From: Cyclobacteriaceae bacterium
GTDB taxonomy: Bacteria; Bacteroidota; Bacteroidia; Cytophagales; Cyclobacteriaceae
NCBI GenBank assembly: GCA_029858965.1
Contig: JAOUDZ010000018.1
Span: 1 to 64,000, forward strand
DNA: 64,000 bases
Direction: 5' to 3'
Position 1 is the first letter of the stretch, and every line of letters begins with the position of its first letter. This document shows positions 47,357 to 57,167 of the stretch, piece after piece. The notes under the pieces are model-generated. The model did not search any database. It was given only the letters and a program-made list of their open reading frames with translations, and had not been told where the DNA came from. The position numbers and the translations under genes were made by a program.

Positions 47357-50300
47357 CTATTTATTTTCTTTCAGGAACGCCAATAAATCAGCCATCTGTT
47401 GCAGATTGATTTGTTTTTCTAAGCCGGAAGGCATGGCGGAAAGGCTGAGCGCACGCAGTGACTTGACATCTTTGCGACTTATTGTCTTTTCAGGGCTTCC
47501 AGTATTTTGAAGGGTTATCGCTCCGGGAGTTTCACTGGAAATTATCCCCTGTATCTTTTCGCCATTGGTTAATGTCACTTCCCAAAGATCATAGCCACTT
47601 GAAATAGATTGATTGGGAGCCAGAATATTTGCCATGATCGCCTCCCGCGACCAATTATGGATTGTCGCAAGATCAGGGCCAAATTTAATACCCAATTCCC
47701 CTCTCACCTGATGACAAAGTGCACATTGTAATTGATAGACATTCTTTCCATTAATCGCATCACCTTCAAGGTGAAGGGCTTGTTGATAAGCTTTGTTAAT
47801 TTCATCGTCATTGTTCTTTGTGAAAAGTGCACGCGCTTTGTTGCGCAACGGGTCGTTCGATTGGTAGTTCATAAGTGTGACTTTCCGAGGCCAGCTAAGT
47901 TCAGTCGCCGGAATCTTTCCATCAGCGATGGCATTTAACAGCATTTCGATGCGGGGGTCACTCGCAAAAAATGTCTTTACTGCCGGATCCCGAAGTTCCG
48001 GCGTAAGAACAGGCCATTGCCTTATCAGGAAACCACATACCGTTGTGTCGGGTATAATGCTTAATGTTCGCAAAGCTGCCAGTTGAATAGAGAGCTGTTC
48101 GGTGGGAACAAATAGCTGCATTAACAATGAAGAGTGTGTTACCGGATTTCGCAAAGAAATAAAATCTATCGCGTCGGCTCTCTTATTATCAGGTTGTTGC
48201 GGATCTTTTGCAATCGTCACTGCTTTTTCAATAGCGTTTTGCGCAAGCGATTCATTGGTTATCCCGGTTACCTTTAACAGGTGAAGTGAACCTTTTCTAA
48301 CCTCGGTTGAAGGATGTTCAAAAAATGCATTGATCAGAATCCGCTGTTCTTCCATCCCAAGAGAAGCAGCTGAGGCCTTGGTTTCCATGCCTTGTGCAAG
48401 GCCTTCCAAAACAGGTCCATTCCAGTCATGTTCTCCTGATTTTATTTCAGTGGCTTTTTGGATCAACTGCCGAATTTCGCTTGGTTTTCCTGTAGCACCC
48501 AGCATAGTGGTCAACCGCCTGGTAAGGGAGGCGTACGCAGGTGTATCTTTTCGATAATTTCTCAATACATCATTCAACAATGCAGATGTTTGTGAAGATG
48601 ACGCCGACAATGCAGCGACCTGGACCCATTTGTCATCTACATCCTGAAATAAAATCCTATGCCTGGCTTCCGCAGCTTCCGGAGTATTCAAAAATCCAAG
48701 TGTGCAGAGCAATTGATATCTGACCTTAGGATTCACATCCTCCTGAAGCCCAAGCAACAAGTGCGCAAAATGGGGGGCATCAATCAAATGAAGTTCGGTT
48801 AATTTGATGGCATTCTCCCGGATTCCGGCGACAGGATCTTTTAAGGCTAGTTCAATCTGCTCTGGCGTAAGTTCTCCCATACCTTCCAGCGTCCACAACG
48901 CGTGCAGGCGACCCAGCGGAGAAGCCTGATTGTTGGCCATTTTAAATAACGCCGGAACGGCTCCTTTATCAGCGCGGTCTATCAGCAAACGCTGTGCATT
49001 TAATCTCCACCAAATATTGGGACTCGATAGATTTTCTACCAATTGATCAGTTCTATTATCCCCTAGCGTCAGACCTTTAGTCCAGTCTGCGGGTGATGCA
49101 TCTGTCGTTGTAATCCGATAAATGCGTCCTTTATCCGTATCGTTATAAAGTGCGCCGGACTTAACCACTTCTTCACCCATCCATTCCGGGTGTTCAATAA
49201 TCTGACGATAGTAATCTACAATGTAAAGTGCACCATCCGGTCCGATATACATATTTACTGGTCTGAATTTTGGATCCTTGGAAGCAAGAAATTCTTTGTG
49301 TGGACGCATGCGACTGGCAGTAAATGTTGCGCCTTTGTCTTCGAGTTGATCAACATGAACAAGATTACTAACAGGCTCCGCAACAAAGGTTGTTCGGTCA
49401 TAAGGAGGAGGAAAAGCTCCGCCCAGGTATGCCGCGATCCCGCAAGCGGAAGTAATCGCACCGACATCAGTAAGCAGTTGGTGCTCGGGGTTTATCGTTA
49501 TTGGAAATACTTCCGCTGCCGACCCATGATCAGATAGGGACTCCGTGGCATCTGAAACAAGCAAATCCGGATTACGCTTAAGGTATGTTTCTGGTATGAC
49601 CTCCTGAAAAATATGGTTACTGTTACTCACCTCCAGGTGATGTCCCCAGGCATCAAACGTGTGACCAAATTGCGAGTAGCTGGAAGTCATCTCCAGTTCG
49701 TGTTGGTCAGGCCGGAAACGAACTGCCCGACCTCCTGCGTTGATGCGTAGCCGTGGTGATTGAGGTTTATCAGGAAAATAAACTTCCTGGCCTGGGTCTC
49801 CAAATTCCGCCGCATACATTTCAGTGCCAACGGCGCCCTCATGGGCAAGGTAAATCCAGTTATCGATGCCCAACACAGGACTGTTAAGATTATGCTGTGG
49901 GTTTGACAATGCGAATCCGGTTAATAAAGTGTCTCTGATCTCTGCGCGCCCGTCTCCATCGGCATCTTCCAGATAGAGTACGTTGGGGGCATCTGTAACG
50001 ATTACACCGTTTTTCCAACGCATGATGCTGTTGGGCAATACCAGCTGATCAGCAAACACCGTCCGATTATCCATTTGACCGTCTCCGTCTGTATCGCGCA
50101 GGAGTACTATTTTTCCGGAGCCACTTTTATCCAATGGATATCCAGGCATTTCGACAACGTATAATCGACCGTATTCGTCTATTTCCATGTCTACGGGATC
50201 GGTGATCAACGGCTCGGCTGCAACAAGTTCTATCTTGAAACCCGGTTCAAGTTCAAATGTGGAGAGCGCGTCTTGCGCCTGACCAGATACCGGTTCCTTT

Positions 50301-50386
50301 TGGCAACCGGTGAAAGACAATAATCCGTTCAGCAATAAAATCTGAATAGTAAATCTTGATGTGGTTTGTCTGAAATGTTTTTTCAT
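47357..50386 (-). CDS. PVC-type dehydrogenase-like lipoprotein with C-terminal CxxCH cytochrome domain
   Basis: 1009 residues, lipobox SFTGC. Residues about 45-420 form a beta-propeller-like dehydrogenase domain (EYGRLYVVEMPGYP, DTDGDGQMDNR, GRAVRFRPDQHELEM). HEAT-like helical repeats follow (to about 830), then a heme-binding LQCALCHQ motif and a beta domain (WEVTLTNGEKIQGIIS). This architecture is common in Planctomycetes/Verrucomicrobia and some Bacteroidota for sugar or glycan catabolism. Expected location is the periplasm. The substrate is unknown. It heads the operon with the deacetylase. Confidence 0.9.
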   Translation of the reverse strand: MKKHFRQTTSRFTIQILLLNGLLSFTGCQKEPVSGQAQDALSTFELEPGFKIELVAAEPLITDPVDMEIDEYGRLYVVEMPGYPLDKSGSGKIVLLRDTDGDGQMDNRTVFADQLVLPNSIMRWKNGVIVTDAPNVLYLEDADGDGRAEIRDTLLTGFALSNPQHNLNSPVLGIDNWIYLAHEGAVGTEMYAAEFGDPGQEVYFPDKPQSPRLRINAGGRAVRFRPDQHELEMTSSYSQFGHTFDAWGHHLEVSNSNHIFQEVIPETYLKRNPDLLVSDATESLSDHGSAAEVFPITINPEHQLLTDVGAITSACGIAAYLGGAFPPPYDRTTFVAEPVSNLVHVDQLEDKGATFTASRMRPHKEFLASKDPKFRPVNMYIGPDGALYIVDYYRQIIEHPEWMGEEVVKSGALYNDTDKGRIYRITTTDASPADWTKGLTLGDNRTDQLVENLSSPNIWWRLNAQRLLIDRADKGAVPALFKMANNQASPLGRLHALWTLEGMGELTPEQIELALKDPVAGIRENAIKLTELHLIDAPHFAHLLLGLQEDVNPKVRYQLLCTLGFLNTPEAAEARHRILFQDVDDKWVQVAALSASSSQTSALLNDVLRNYRKDTPAYASLTRRLTTMLGATGKPSEIRQLIQKATEIKSGEHDWNGPVLEGLAQGMETKASAASLGMEEQRILINAFFEHPSTEVRKGSLHLLKVTGITNESLAQNAIEKAVTIAKDPQQPDNKRADAIDFISLRNPVTHSSLLMQLFVPTEQLSIQLAALRTLSIIPDTTVCGFLIRQWPVLTPELRDPAVKTFFASDPRIEMLLNAIADGKIPATELSWPRKVTLMNYQSNDPLRNKARALFTKNNDDEINKAYQQALHLEGDAINGKNVYQLQCALCHQVRGELGIKFGPDLATIHNWSREAIMANILAPNQSISSGYDLWEVTLTNGEKIQGIISSETPGAITLQNTGSPEKTISRKDVKSLRALSLSAMPSGLEKQINLQQMADLLAFLKENK

Positions 50387-50522
50387 TTTCTGATAAAGTC
50401 AGGTTTTGTTTCCAGGCAAAAAATTTCAGTGGATAAGTTCATAATCTCTTTTGCTGTAGTAATCATATCGTGAAGTTAAAGTTTATCGCTCAAGTGTACG
50501 CAATAGGGCCCGGCAATCATAT

Positions 50523-51827
50523 CTACTGTTCCGCTGATGGTACCCACACACCGTTCAGCATCACTTTCTGCACACGGCGCATGGCCTTAATGTCGGCAAT
50601 AGGGTCACCATCTACTACGATGAGGTCTGCTATCTTGCCTTTCTCGATGCTCCCCAGCCGCTCGTCTATTCGGAAGAACCTTGCATTTTCAATAGTAGCA
50701 GCCTGTATGATTTTCATGTTGCCGAGACCTGCATCGTGTAGCAGTTCCATTTCCCGGCAATAGGCAAAGCCTGATGCTGCATATGGAACCCACGTGTGCG
50801 AACCAACAACAATCCTTATCCCGGCTTTGCTAAGCTGACCAACGAATTTTATCATGTTCCTGAACCCATTTACCTCAATACTATCTGCTGTGTCGTATTG
50901 CCGCTCAAAGATGGCAAGCGTTGGACTGACAAACGTCTTTTTATCCAATAGGAATTGAACGAGTGAATCTACCTTCAAGTTAATTTCCAAGTCAAGTGAA
51001 TTCCATACTTCATACCTTCCGCGCTTTCTCGCATCATTGTCAGCCATGACATGTTGTTTATATTTTTCTGCCTCGCGAGGAGGAAGCAAATAGGTTCCGA
51101 AAGAGGTGATGTGTTCAATGCCATCTAAGCCCGCTTCAATGGCTTCCCTAGCATCGACAAGCTCTAAATGTGCGGTTACAGGCAGGCCATGAAGGTGTGC
51201 TGTCCTGCAAACCTCACTGATGATCCCGACAGGAAGACGATAATACACTTTGATTGCTGTTGCTCCCTGAAGGACAAGCTTCTCAACAGCAAGGTGACCC
51301 TCTGCTGGATCTCTTACGAGATATGCGTCACGGGGATACGCCGGTGGATAGCTGTCGAGGTGCGGGCCTGCCAGGAATAGCCTGGGTATAGTTTTGCCAG
51401 ATGCGCGTAATGCACTATATGCCTCTATCCATGCGCCAGGATCCCGGACGGAGGTAACGCCATTTCTTAGGAACAAACCTGCCATTTCCAGGCTTTCTTC
51501 ATTATGATAGTGCGCGTCGATCAATCCTGGAAGCATGGTGAGGCCTGTAACATCTATTATCTCAGCTTCCTTTGGGATTTCAAAGTTGCCGGATTTACCC
51601 ACCAGTTCAATCTTATCATTCCGGATGACCACACAGGCGTCTTGTACAGCCTTGGCTCCAATCACGTCAATAAGTGTTGCGCCAACAAGTGCAATGACCT
51701 TGTCACCTTTTTTGATCTCCGCTTCATTTATTTCATGCATAATCATTCTGGGATACACATCCGGAGATACATCCCTGTGGTTACAGGAGAACAAAATGGA
51801 AATAAGGACTATGGCTAAGTATTTCAT
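50523..51827 (-). CDS. amidohydrolase-family lipoprotein lacking the usual final Asp
   Basis: 434 residues, lipoprotein signal (LAIVLISILFSC). Amidohydrolase landmarks are present: LPGLIDAHYHNEES (HxH), IKVYY (Lys), VTAHLEL and IEHITSFG (His ligands), and GKIADLIVVDGDP at the end. Where imidazolonepropionase- and prolidase-like members have G-(S/T)-D, this protein reads VVGSHTW, so the catalytic/metal Asp is His. It may still bind one metal. It lies 136 bases upstream of the CxxCH gene on the same strand. Confidence 0.87.
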   Translation of the reverse strand: MKYLAIVLISILFSCNHRDVSPDVYPRMIMHEINEAEIKKGDKVIALVGATLIDVIGAKAVQDACVVIRNDKIELVGKSGNFEIPKEAEIIDVTGLTMLPGLIDAHYHNEESLEMAGLFLRNGVTSVRDPGAWIEAYSALRASGKTIPRLFLAGPHLDSYPPAYPRDAYLVRDPAEGHLAVEKLVLQGATAIKVYYRLPVGIISEVCRTAHLHGLPVTAHLELVDAREAIEAGLDGIEHITSFGTYLLPPREAEKYKQHVMADNDARKRGRYEVWNSLDLEINLKVDSLVQFLLDKKTFVSPTLAIFERQYDTADSIEVNGFRNMIKFVGQLSKAGIRIVVGSHTWVPYAASGFAYCREMELLHDAGLGNMKIIQAATIENARFFRIDERLGSIEKGKIADLIVVDGDPIADIKAMRRVQKVMLNGVWVPSAEQ

Positions 51828-52093
51828 AACAGAAGTAATTTATGCATTTTTTTAGTTCAGTCTGTTCCAACGCCAAATTGTTGACGTTATGACGTGTCAG
51901 ACACTGGCATGAAATACTGTTCATTAGAGGAGAGGCGTTGGCCGAATATGAACATATGGGATACCAGTAAAGCAGGCATGTAATGTGCTAGCCTTATTTT
52001 TATTTCTGGCACCATTGTAGCCGCTTTCTGCTATCAAGTGCCTGGCGTTGTCAAACCCACAAAGATCACATTAGCCATGTAAACCACTACTGG

Positions 52094-54502
52094 ATGTATA
52101 GCAGTTACTTTAAAATTGGTTGGAGAAGTCTCTGGAAGAATAAAGGTCACTTCGCGATTAACACGGCCGGCCTTGCCCTCGGCATTGCTACCTGCCTGAT
52201 TATTTCCATGTTCATTGCAGATGAATTGAGTTACGATCGCTACAATGAGAAAGCCGACAATATTGTCAGGGTAGTGTTGAAAGGTAGTGTTAATGGCGAA
52301 ACGATCAAGGAAGCGGTCACGCCAGCACCCGTTGGCCCTACATTGAAGGAAGAATTTCCGGAAGTACTTGAAGCAACTCGGCTGCGAAGATTTGGTTCTC
52401 CCAAAATAGTGTATGAGAATAATACCTACCGGAACAGCAGGTTGGCTTTTGTTGATCCAAATTTCTTCGAGGTATTTACCCTTCCCCTGCTGATGGGTGA
52501 TCCTAAAACTGCGCTGAAGAACCCTAATTCAATCGTAATTACGAAAGAAGAGGCTCTAAAATTTTTCGGAGATGAAGATCCCATCGATAAAGTGCTGGAA
52601 TTTAGAGATCGGGGTGAGCAGTATACGGTTAAGGGGGTCATTCAGAATGTGCCGGCAAATTCTCATTTTCATTTCGACCTTTTTGCCTCCATGGAAGGTG
52701 TGGTGGATGCAAAGGTGGATAATTGGATGTCTTCTAACTATTTTAACTACCTGGTACTTTCCAAAGGTACCAATGTCGAAGCGTTTGAATCAAAATTGCC
52801 TGCTATTATCGCCAAGTACATGGGGCCGCAAGTTGCGCAAATTGGAATGTCTTTTGAGAAGTTTGTGGCAAATGGAAATGAGATTGGTTTGTATGTCCAG
52901 CCGCTGACAGCCATTCATTTGTTTTCTGATTTTTCCGGTCAAACAGAACTAGAACCAGGTGGAGATATAAAGTTGGTTTACATATTCGGAGCCATCGCAT
53001 TGTTTATGTTGCTGATTGCTTGTATCAACTTCATAAATTTATCCACGGCTGCGGCCACGCGGCGAAGCAAGGAAGTTGGTGTAAAAAAAATCTTGGGATC
53101 TCAGAAGCGACAGCTGATTTATCAATTTCTGACAGAGTCTCTCATTGCAACGGGCCTCGCTATGGTATTGGCAATTTTGCTTGTAGGCGTAGTACTCCCC
53201 GTATTCAATCAACTATCCGGAAAGATGCTGGAAGTCAGTTCTCTCCTCAACCCTGTGGTATGGGTTATCCTGGTGGTACTGGGAATAGTCATCACATTTC
53301 TTGCGGGGAGTTACCCGGCCTTTTTTCTCTCTTCTTTTAGACCTATCGATACGCTTAAAAGCAAAGTCTCCTATGGAGGAGGCAGTAAAGGCGTCAGAAG
53401 TGTGCTTGTTGTTTTCCAATTTGTTATTTCCGTCGGGCTGATCATGGCGATCATCATTGTTACACAGCAAATGTCATACATCCAATCGAAGAAAATAGGT
53501 TACGACCGCGACCAAATTCTTGTATTACGGGAGTCGTATCTCCTGGGCAACAATGAGTCTGTGTTCAGGGATCAGCTATTAAATGAACCCAGCGTTGAGC
53601 GAGTCACCATGTCCGGATTTGTGCCTGCTGGTCCTACTGACAATAACATGATGGGTGTTTATCCCGGCACCCAGAAGGAAGCTGTCCGAAGGACGTTGGT
53701 CTACAATATTGATGAGCAATACATACCAACGATGGGAATGGAGCTAATTGCCGGGAGAAATTTTTCATCCGCAGACAGCGATTCGTCGAACGTAATTATT
53801 AATGAAACAGCGGCCAAAATCTTTGAACTGGGAGATAATCCACTGGGTATGACGCTCACAGCAAATAGTGGAAAGCGGAGCCTCATCGTCATTGGCATCG
53901 TAAAGGACTTTCATTTCAAATCGCTGCACGAGACTATCGCCCCGCTGGTAATGCTTAACAACCCCTACGGCGGGCTTATTATCCGAACTAATTCAAAAGA
54001 CATCGCAGGCCTATTGACCAGGGTTATGGAAATGTGGAATGCCTTTCATGCGGAGGAACCCTTTTCGTATGCCTTGTTGGATGAGCTCTACAATGAGACC
54101 TATCTAACCGAACAGAAGATGGGAGACATCCTGAAGATTTTTGGGTTTCTGACTATCCTTGTCGCTTGCCTGGGACTATTTGGTCTGATAACCTTTACCG
54201 CAGAGCAGCGCATCAAAGAGATCGGTATACGCAAAGTCCTTGGTGCCAGTGTCTCTCAAATCGTTTCGCTGCTTTCCAGGGATTTGATTCTCCTGGTAGC
54301 GATCTCATTTATCATCGCATTTCCCATGGGGTTTTATCTGATGAATAAATGGCTTCAGGATTTTGCATATAGGATTGACATACAATGGTGGGTGTTTGCA
54401 CTGTCGGGATTGATCACGATCATCATCGCATTTGTGACCATGAGTTTTAAAACTATTCAGTCTGCTTTGGCCAACCCTGTTGATTCATTGCGATCAGACT
54501 GA
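52094..54502 (+). CDS. FtsX-type ABC transporter permease
   Basis: 802 residues with MacB-PCD periplasmic domains and FtsX helices in two halves. It starts MYSSYFKIGWRSLWKNKGHFAINTAGLALGIATCL, and has LIACINFINLSTAAATRRSKEVGVKKILGS and the second-half equivalent LFGLITFTAEQRIKEIGIRKVLGAS. It works with a MacB/LolD-like ATPase, possibly the one at 18089, in export or envelope signalling. A decayed relative begins immediately downstream. Confidence 0.93.
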   Translation: MYSSYFKIGWRSLWKNKGHFAINTAGLALGIATCLIISMFIADELSYDRYNEKADNIVRVVLKGSVNGETIKEAVTPAPVGPTLKEEFPEVLEATRLRRFGSPKIVYENNTYRNSRLAFVDPNFFEVFTLPLLMGDPKTALKNPNSIVITKEEALKFFGDEDPIDKVLEFRDRGEQYTVKGVIQNVPANSHFHFDLFASMEGVVDAKVDNWMSSNYFNYLVLSKGTNVEAFESKLPAIIAKYMGPQVAQIGMSFEKFVANGNEIGLYVQPLTAIHLFSDFSGQTELEPGGDIKLVYIFGAIALFMLLIACINFINLSTAAATRRSKEVGVKKILGSQKRQLIYQFLTESLIATGLAMVLAILLVGVVLPVFNQLSGKMLEVSSLLNPVVWVILVVLGIVITFLAGSYPAFFLSSFRPIDTLKSKVSYGGGSKGVRSVLVVFQFVISVGLIMAIIIVTQQMSYIQSKKIGYDRDQILVLRESYLLGNNESVFRDQLLNEPSVERVTMSGFVPAGPTDNNMMGVYPGTQKEAVRRTLVYNIDEQYIPTMGMELIAGRNFSSADSDSSNVIINETAAKIFELGDNPLGMTLTANSGKRSLIVIGIVKDFHFKSLHETIAPLVMLNNPYGGLIIRTNSKDIAGLLTRVMEMWNAFHAEEPFSYALLDELYNETYLTEQKMGDILKIFGFLTILVACLGLFGLITFTAEQRIKEIGIRKVLGASVSQIVSLLSRDLILLVAISFIIAFPMGFYLMNKWLQDFAYRIDIQWWVFALSGLITIIIAFVTMSFKTIQSALANPVDSLRSD

Positions 54503-54504
54503 CC

Positions 54505-54878
54505 ATGAATCCTGCTCCTCCCAAATATTTCCTTCGCTTTTTTAGGTGGTTTTGCCATCCGAAGTTGCTCAAATACATTGAGGGAGACTTGATGGAGTTG
54601 TATCATGAACGCCTTCAAGCATCTGGAAAGCGAAGGGCAGATGTAAAATTTATCATTGATGTTCTCCTATCATTCGACCTGGCATCATCAAGCCAACAAG
54701 AATATATGAGACCTTAAACGACGATATATTCAGGAATTATTTTAAAGTGGGAATCCGAAACATGCTAAAACACAAGGTGTTTTCTTTCATCAATGTATTC
54801 GGCCTTGCCATCGCGATGTATGCTTATGCTGGGGCTGCTTACCATTGGGTCACAAACGATAAAGGCATCGAGGAATAA
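54505..54878 (+). pseudogene. remnant of a prefix-domain ABC permease gene
   Basis: The first 70 codons (PPKYFLRFFRWFCHPKLLKYIEGDLMELY) are the permease prefix domain that precedes many Bacteroidota FtsX proteins. They end at 54717. In another frame from about 54723 the sequence continues RNYFKVGIRNMLKHK, VFSFINVFGLAIAM, the normal FtsX start, then degenerates and stops at 54878. The remaining ~700 codons are absent. It begins two bases after the intact permease gene, suggesting a former tandem pair of permeases. Confidence 0.85.
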
Positions 54879-54977
54879 TCCGGTTGTCAGCTTGAAATCG
54901 GAATAATGTCCTCCACGCTGAGCTTAATACTTCTGGTGGCTATCATGACAGACAGTGGTCTTGAGTGCACTCAATGA

Positions 54978-55721
54978 CTAAAGCCCCAGAACAGTCTTCA
55001 GTTTGGCATAGCCGCTCTTGCTAAGCGACACTTTCACGCCACTCTTTAACAGTGCAACATAGGTTTCCTTTTCCAATGGTTCGATCCTGGTGAGATGCTG
55101 AAGGTTCAGAATATATGATCGGTGTATGCGCACAAACTGGGACGCGTCAAGGTTCTTTTCGTAGAAGCTCATGGTCTTCTTTTTTAAGAACATTTCTTTT
55201 TGCGTAAAGATCTTAACATAGTCGTCATATGCTTCGATATACTGAACTTCATGTACAGGGATAATTCTGATATTACTCCCTTCCTTTACGACAATGCGAT
55301 TGCGTTCTTCAGGCTGTCGGACTTCTTCGGATAAGATGGATTCCGTTGTTGAGGTAGTAGCCGGTAGAGTTCGTTGTTGAAGCCATTTTTGAATCGCCAT
55401 TTCAAAACGCTCTTTGCTGAACGGTTTTAGCAAATAATCAATGGCGTTGGACTCAAAAGCTTTGATGGCGTATTCATCAAATGCAGTAGTAAAAATCACG
55501 GCAGGGGGCTCATCAATAAGTTCGAGCATTTCAAAACCATTAATCTTTGGCATTTGAATGTCGAGGAAAATTAATTCCGGCTTGTGCACGGCAATGGCTT
55601 TAACGCCTTCAAACCCATCATTGCATTCCTGTAAGACGGATATTTCCGGGAATGCTTTGAGGTATTCCATTACAATACTTCTGGCCAGGGGCTCATCGTC
55701 AATAAGTATCGCTTTAATCAT
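54978..55721 (-). CDS. LytTR response regulator
   Basis: 247 residues. Receiver domain with acidic pocket IDDEP, phospho-acceptor Asp in LIFLDIQMP and Lys in YLLKPFSKERF, followed by a LytTR DNA-binding domain (IIPVHEVQYIEAYDDYVKIFT, FVRIHRSYILNLQHL). It should be phosphorylated by the histidine kinase whose gene overlaps its start by eight bases. Confidence 0.95.
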   Translation of the reverse strand: MIKAILIDDEPLARSIVMEYLKAFPEISVLQECNDGFEGVKAIAVHKPELIFLDIQMPKINGFEMLELIDEPPAVIFTTAFDEYAIKAFESNAIDYLLKPFSKERFEMAIQKWLQQRTLPATTSTTESILSEEVRQPEERNRIVVKEGSNIRIIPVHEVQYIEAYDDYVKIFTQKEMFLKKKTMSFYEKNLDASQFVRIHRSYILNLQHLTRIEPLEKETYVALLKSGVKVSLSKSGYAKLKTVLGL

Positions 55722-56769
55722 GCGCTTGCGGTATTCTGACTTCGGTTATAAAAATATCTTCTATTTGATGTGTTGTCAACAAGTCGTTCCGGCCAAAAAG
55801 GAGGTACAACCTCCGCTGAACAGAGTCCAGCCCGAATCCTGTGCCTTGTTTTGGTTTTGAGGTGTTGGGGTCGAAAGGGTTTTCTATTCTAATAATTAGC
55901 TGTTGCTCGATCATCATCGTTACGATCCGGATCGTGATTTCTCCAACCGTATCGTACAACCCAAACTTGATTGCATTCTCCACCAATGGCTGCAACAGCA
56001 AAGCCGGGAGTACCATGGTATGCGTTTGCTCGGCTTGTCTAACTTCTGTTTTTAGCCTGTGACCAAAGCGGACCTGCTCAATGTCAAGGTAAAGCTGAAG
56101 GTGTGTGAGCTCTTCCTGCAGACTGATGAGCTTCTGATCATCTTTCTTAATTGTTCCACGAAGAAAATCAGAAAGCTGTTGAATCATTTTCCGGGCTTCC
56201 TCCGGTTTTGATCCGGCCAATGCGCTAATTGAATTCAAGCTGTTGAATAAGAAATGTGGCTGTAGCTGCTGCCGCAATGAGGCCAACTCTGCTTCCCGTG
56301 CCAGCTTGGCCGTATCATTTTCACGTTTTTCGCCATCACGTTGGTCATGCAGGTAAAACCATATCCAGCTAATCACTCCGATTAAGGTGATCATAAACCA
56401 AATCAACAATCCGCGAATTAGCTGCGAGGCGGCAAGATATTCCTGATAACGATCTTCCTGCGGGAATAAATTCCACATCATTAGGTAGCGATGTGCTATC
56501 GCACAGAAGACCGCGAGCACTATACTCCAAACGATCAGATAAATGGCATTTCTGGGGTTGGGTTGATAGTAACGCAGTGAGGTGAAAGTAATGTAACCAG
56601 CCGTACCGATGAGCAAGTTCATGCTCACCGCATCGGCCAGCGCAATTGCCCATCCAAAGTCAAACGTGGCTACCATCGCATAGGCTTCCACCAATATCAA
56701 CACCAGCCACCAGCTTATATAGGCTATGATTATTTTACGGGTAGAGATTGCCGTGAAGTCCAGACTCAT
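55714..56769 (-). CDS. LytS-type sensor histidine kinase
   Basis: 351 residues from ATG 56769; an upstream codon (56802) would overlap the DUF4288 gene. Four membrane helices form the input region. The phospho-acceptor box LQPHFLFNSLNSISAL and the N-box LLQPLVENAIKFG, with GTGFGLDSVQRRL near the end, are typical of the LytS/His_kinase family. It partners the LytTR regulator and likely senses envelope state, given the LiaF-like gene in the operon. Confidence 0.93.
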   Translation of the reverse strand: MSLDFTAISTRKIIIAYISWWLVLILVEAYAMVATFDFGWAIALADAVSMNLLIGTAGYITFTSLRYYQPNPRNAIYLIVWSIVLAVFCAIAHRYLMMWNLFPQEDRYQEYLAASQLIRGLLIWFMITLIGVISWIWFYLHDQRDGEKRENDTAKLAREAELASLRQQLQPHFLFNSLNSISALAGSKPEEARKMIQQLSDFLRGTIKKDDQKLISLQEELTHLQLYLDIEQVRFGHRLKTEVRQAEQTHTMVLPALLLQPLVENAIKFGLYDTVGEITIRIVTMMIEQQLIIRIENPFDPNTSKPKQGTGFGLDSVQRRLYLLFGRNDLLTTHQIEDIFITEVRIPQAHD

Positions 56770-56782
56770 AAGTTTCCCGTTT

Positions 56783-57130
56783 TCAGCATTGAGAGCCAGC
56801 ATTCAAACGAATAGCGATTGCCTTTTGGTGGACAGTGTTAATATATGAATTTGCCTCCTCCGTTTCGTAGATATGGGAATATAGTTCTATGCCGTCATCC
56901 AGATTTTTTAAGGGAAAGACTTCGGATACATTTACAAATTCCCACCTTACCTGTTTCATTTTGTCGTTAATAAAAGTGTCTTCTTCACCTAGTCCAAGCA
57001 TACGGGCCTTAAGGAATGCTTCCGCTTTGCTGTCCGCTTTAACCAACCGGAGTTGTTCATCAAACTGATTCTTTGCAGTACTATTTTCTGCTGTAATGTT
57101 GAAAACCACCTTTGTTATATACCAATTCAT
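56783..57130 (-). CDS. DUF4288 domain protein
   Basis: 115 residues from ATG 57130. The start MNWYITKVVFNI is the family signature; a longer open frame runs back into the LiaF-like gene. The DUF4288 core FDEQLRLVKADSKAEAFLKA and VRWEFVNVSEVFPL follows. Small, soluble and of unknown function. Placed between the LiaF-like membrane protein and the kinase with 13- and 37-base gaps, it is probably part of that operon. Confidence 0.85.
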   Translation of the reverse strand: MNWYITKVVFNITAENSTAKNQFDEQLRLVKADSKAEAFLKARMLGLGEEDTFINDKMKQVRWEFVNVSEVFPLKNLDDGIELYSHIYETEEANSYINTVHQKAIAIRLNAGSQC

Positions 57131-57167
57131 AATCCGTGCATAAGGATGAATAGAGTCTGAAACAGGG

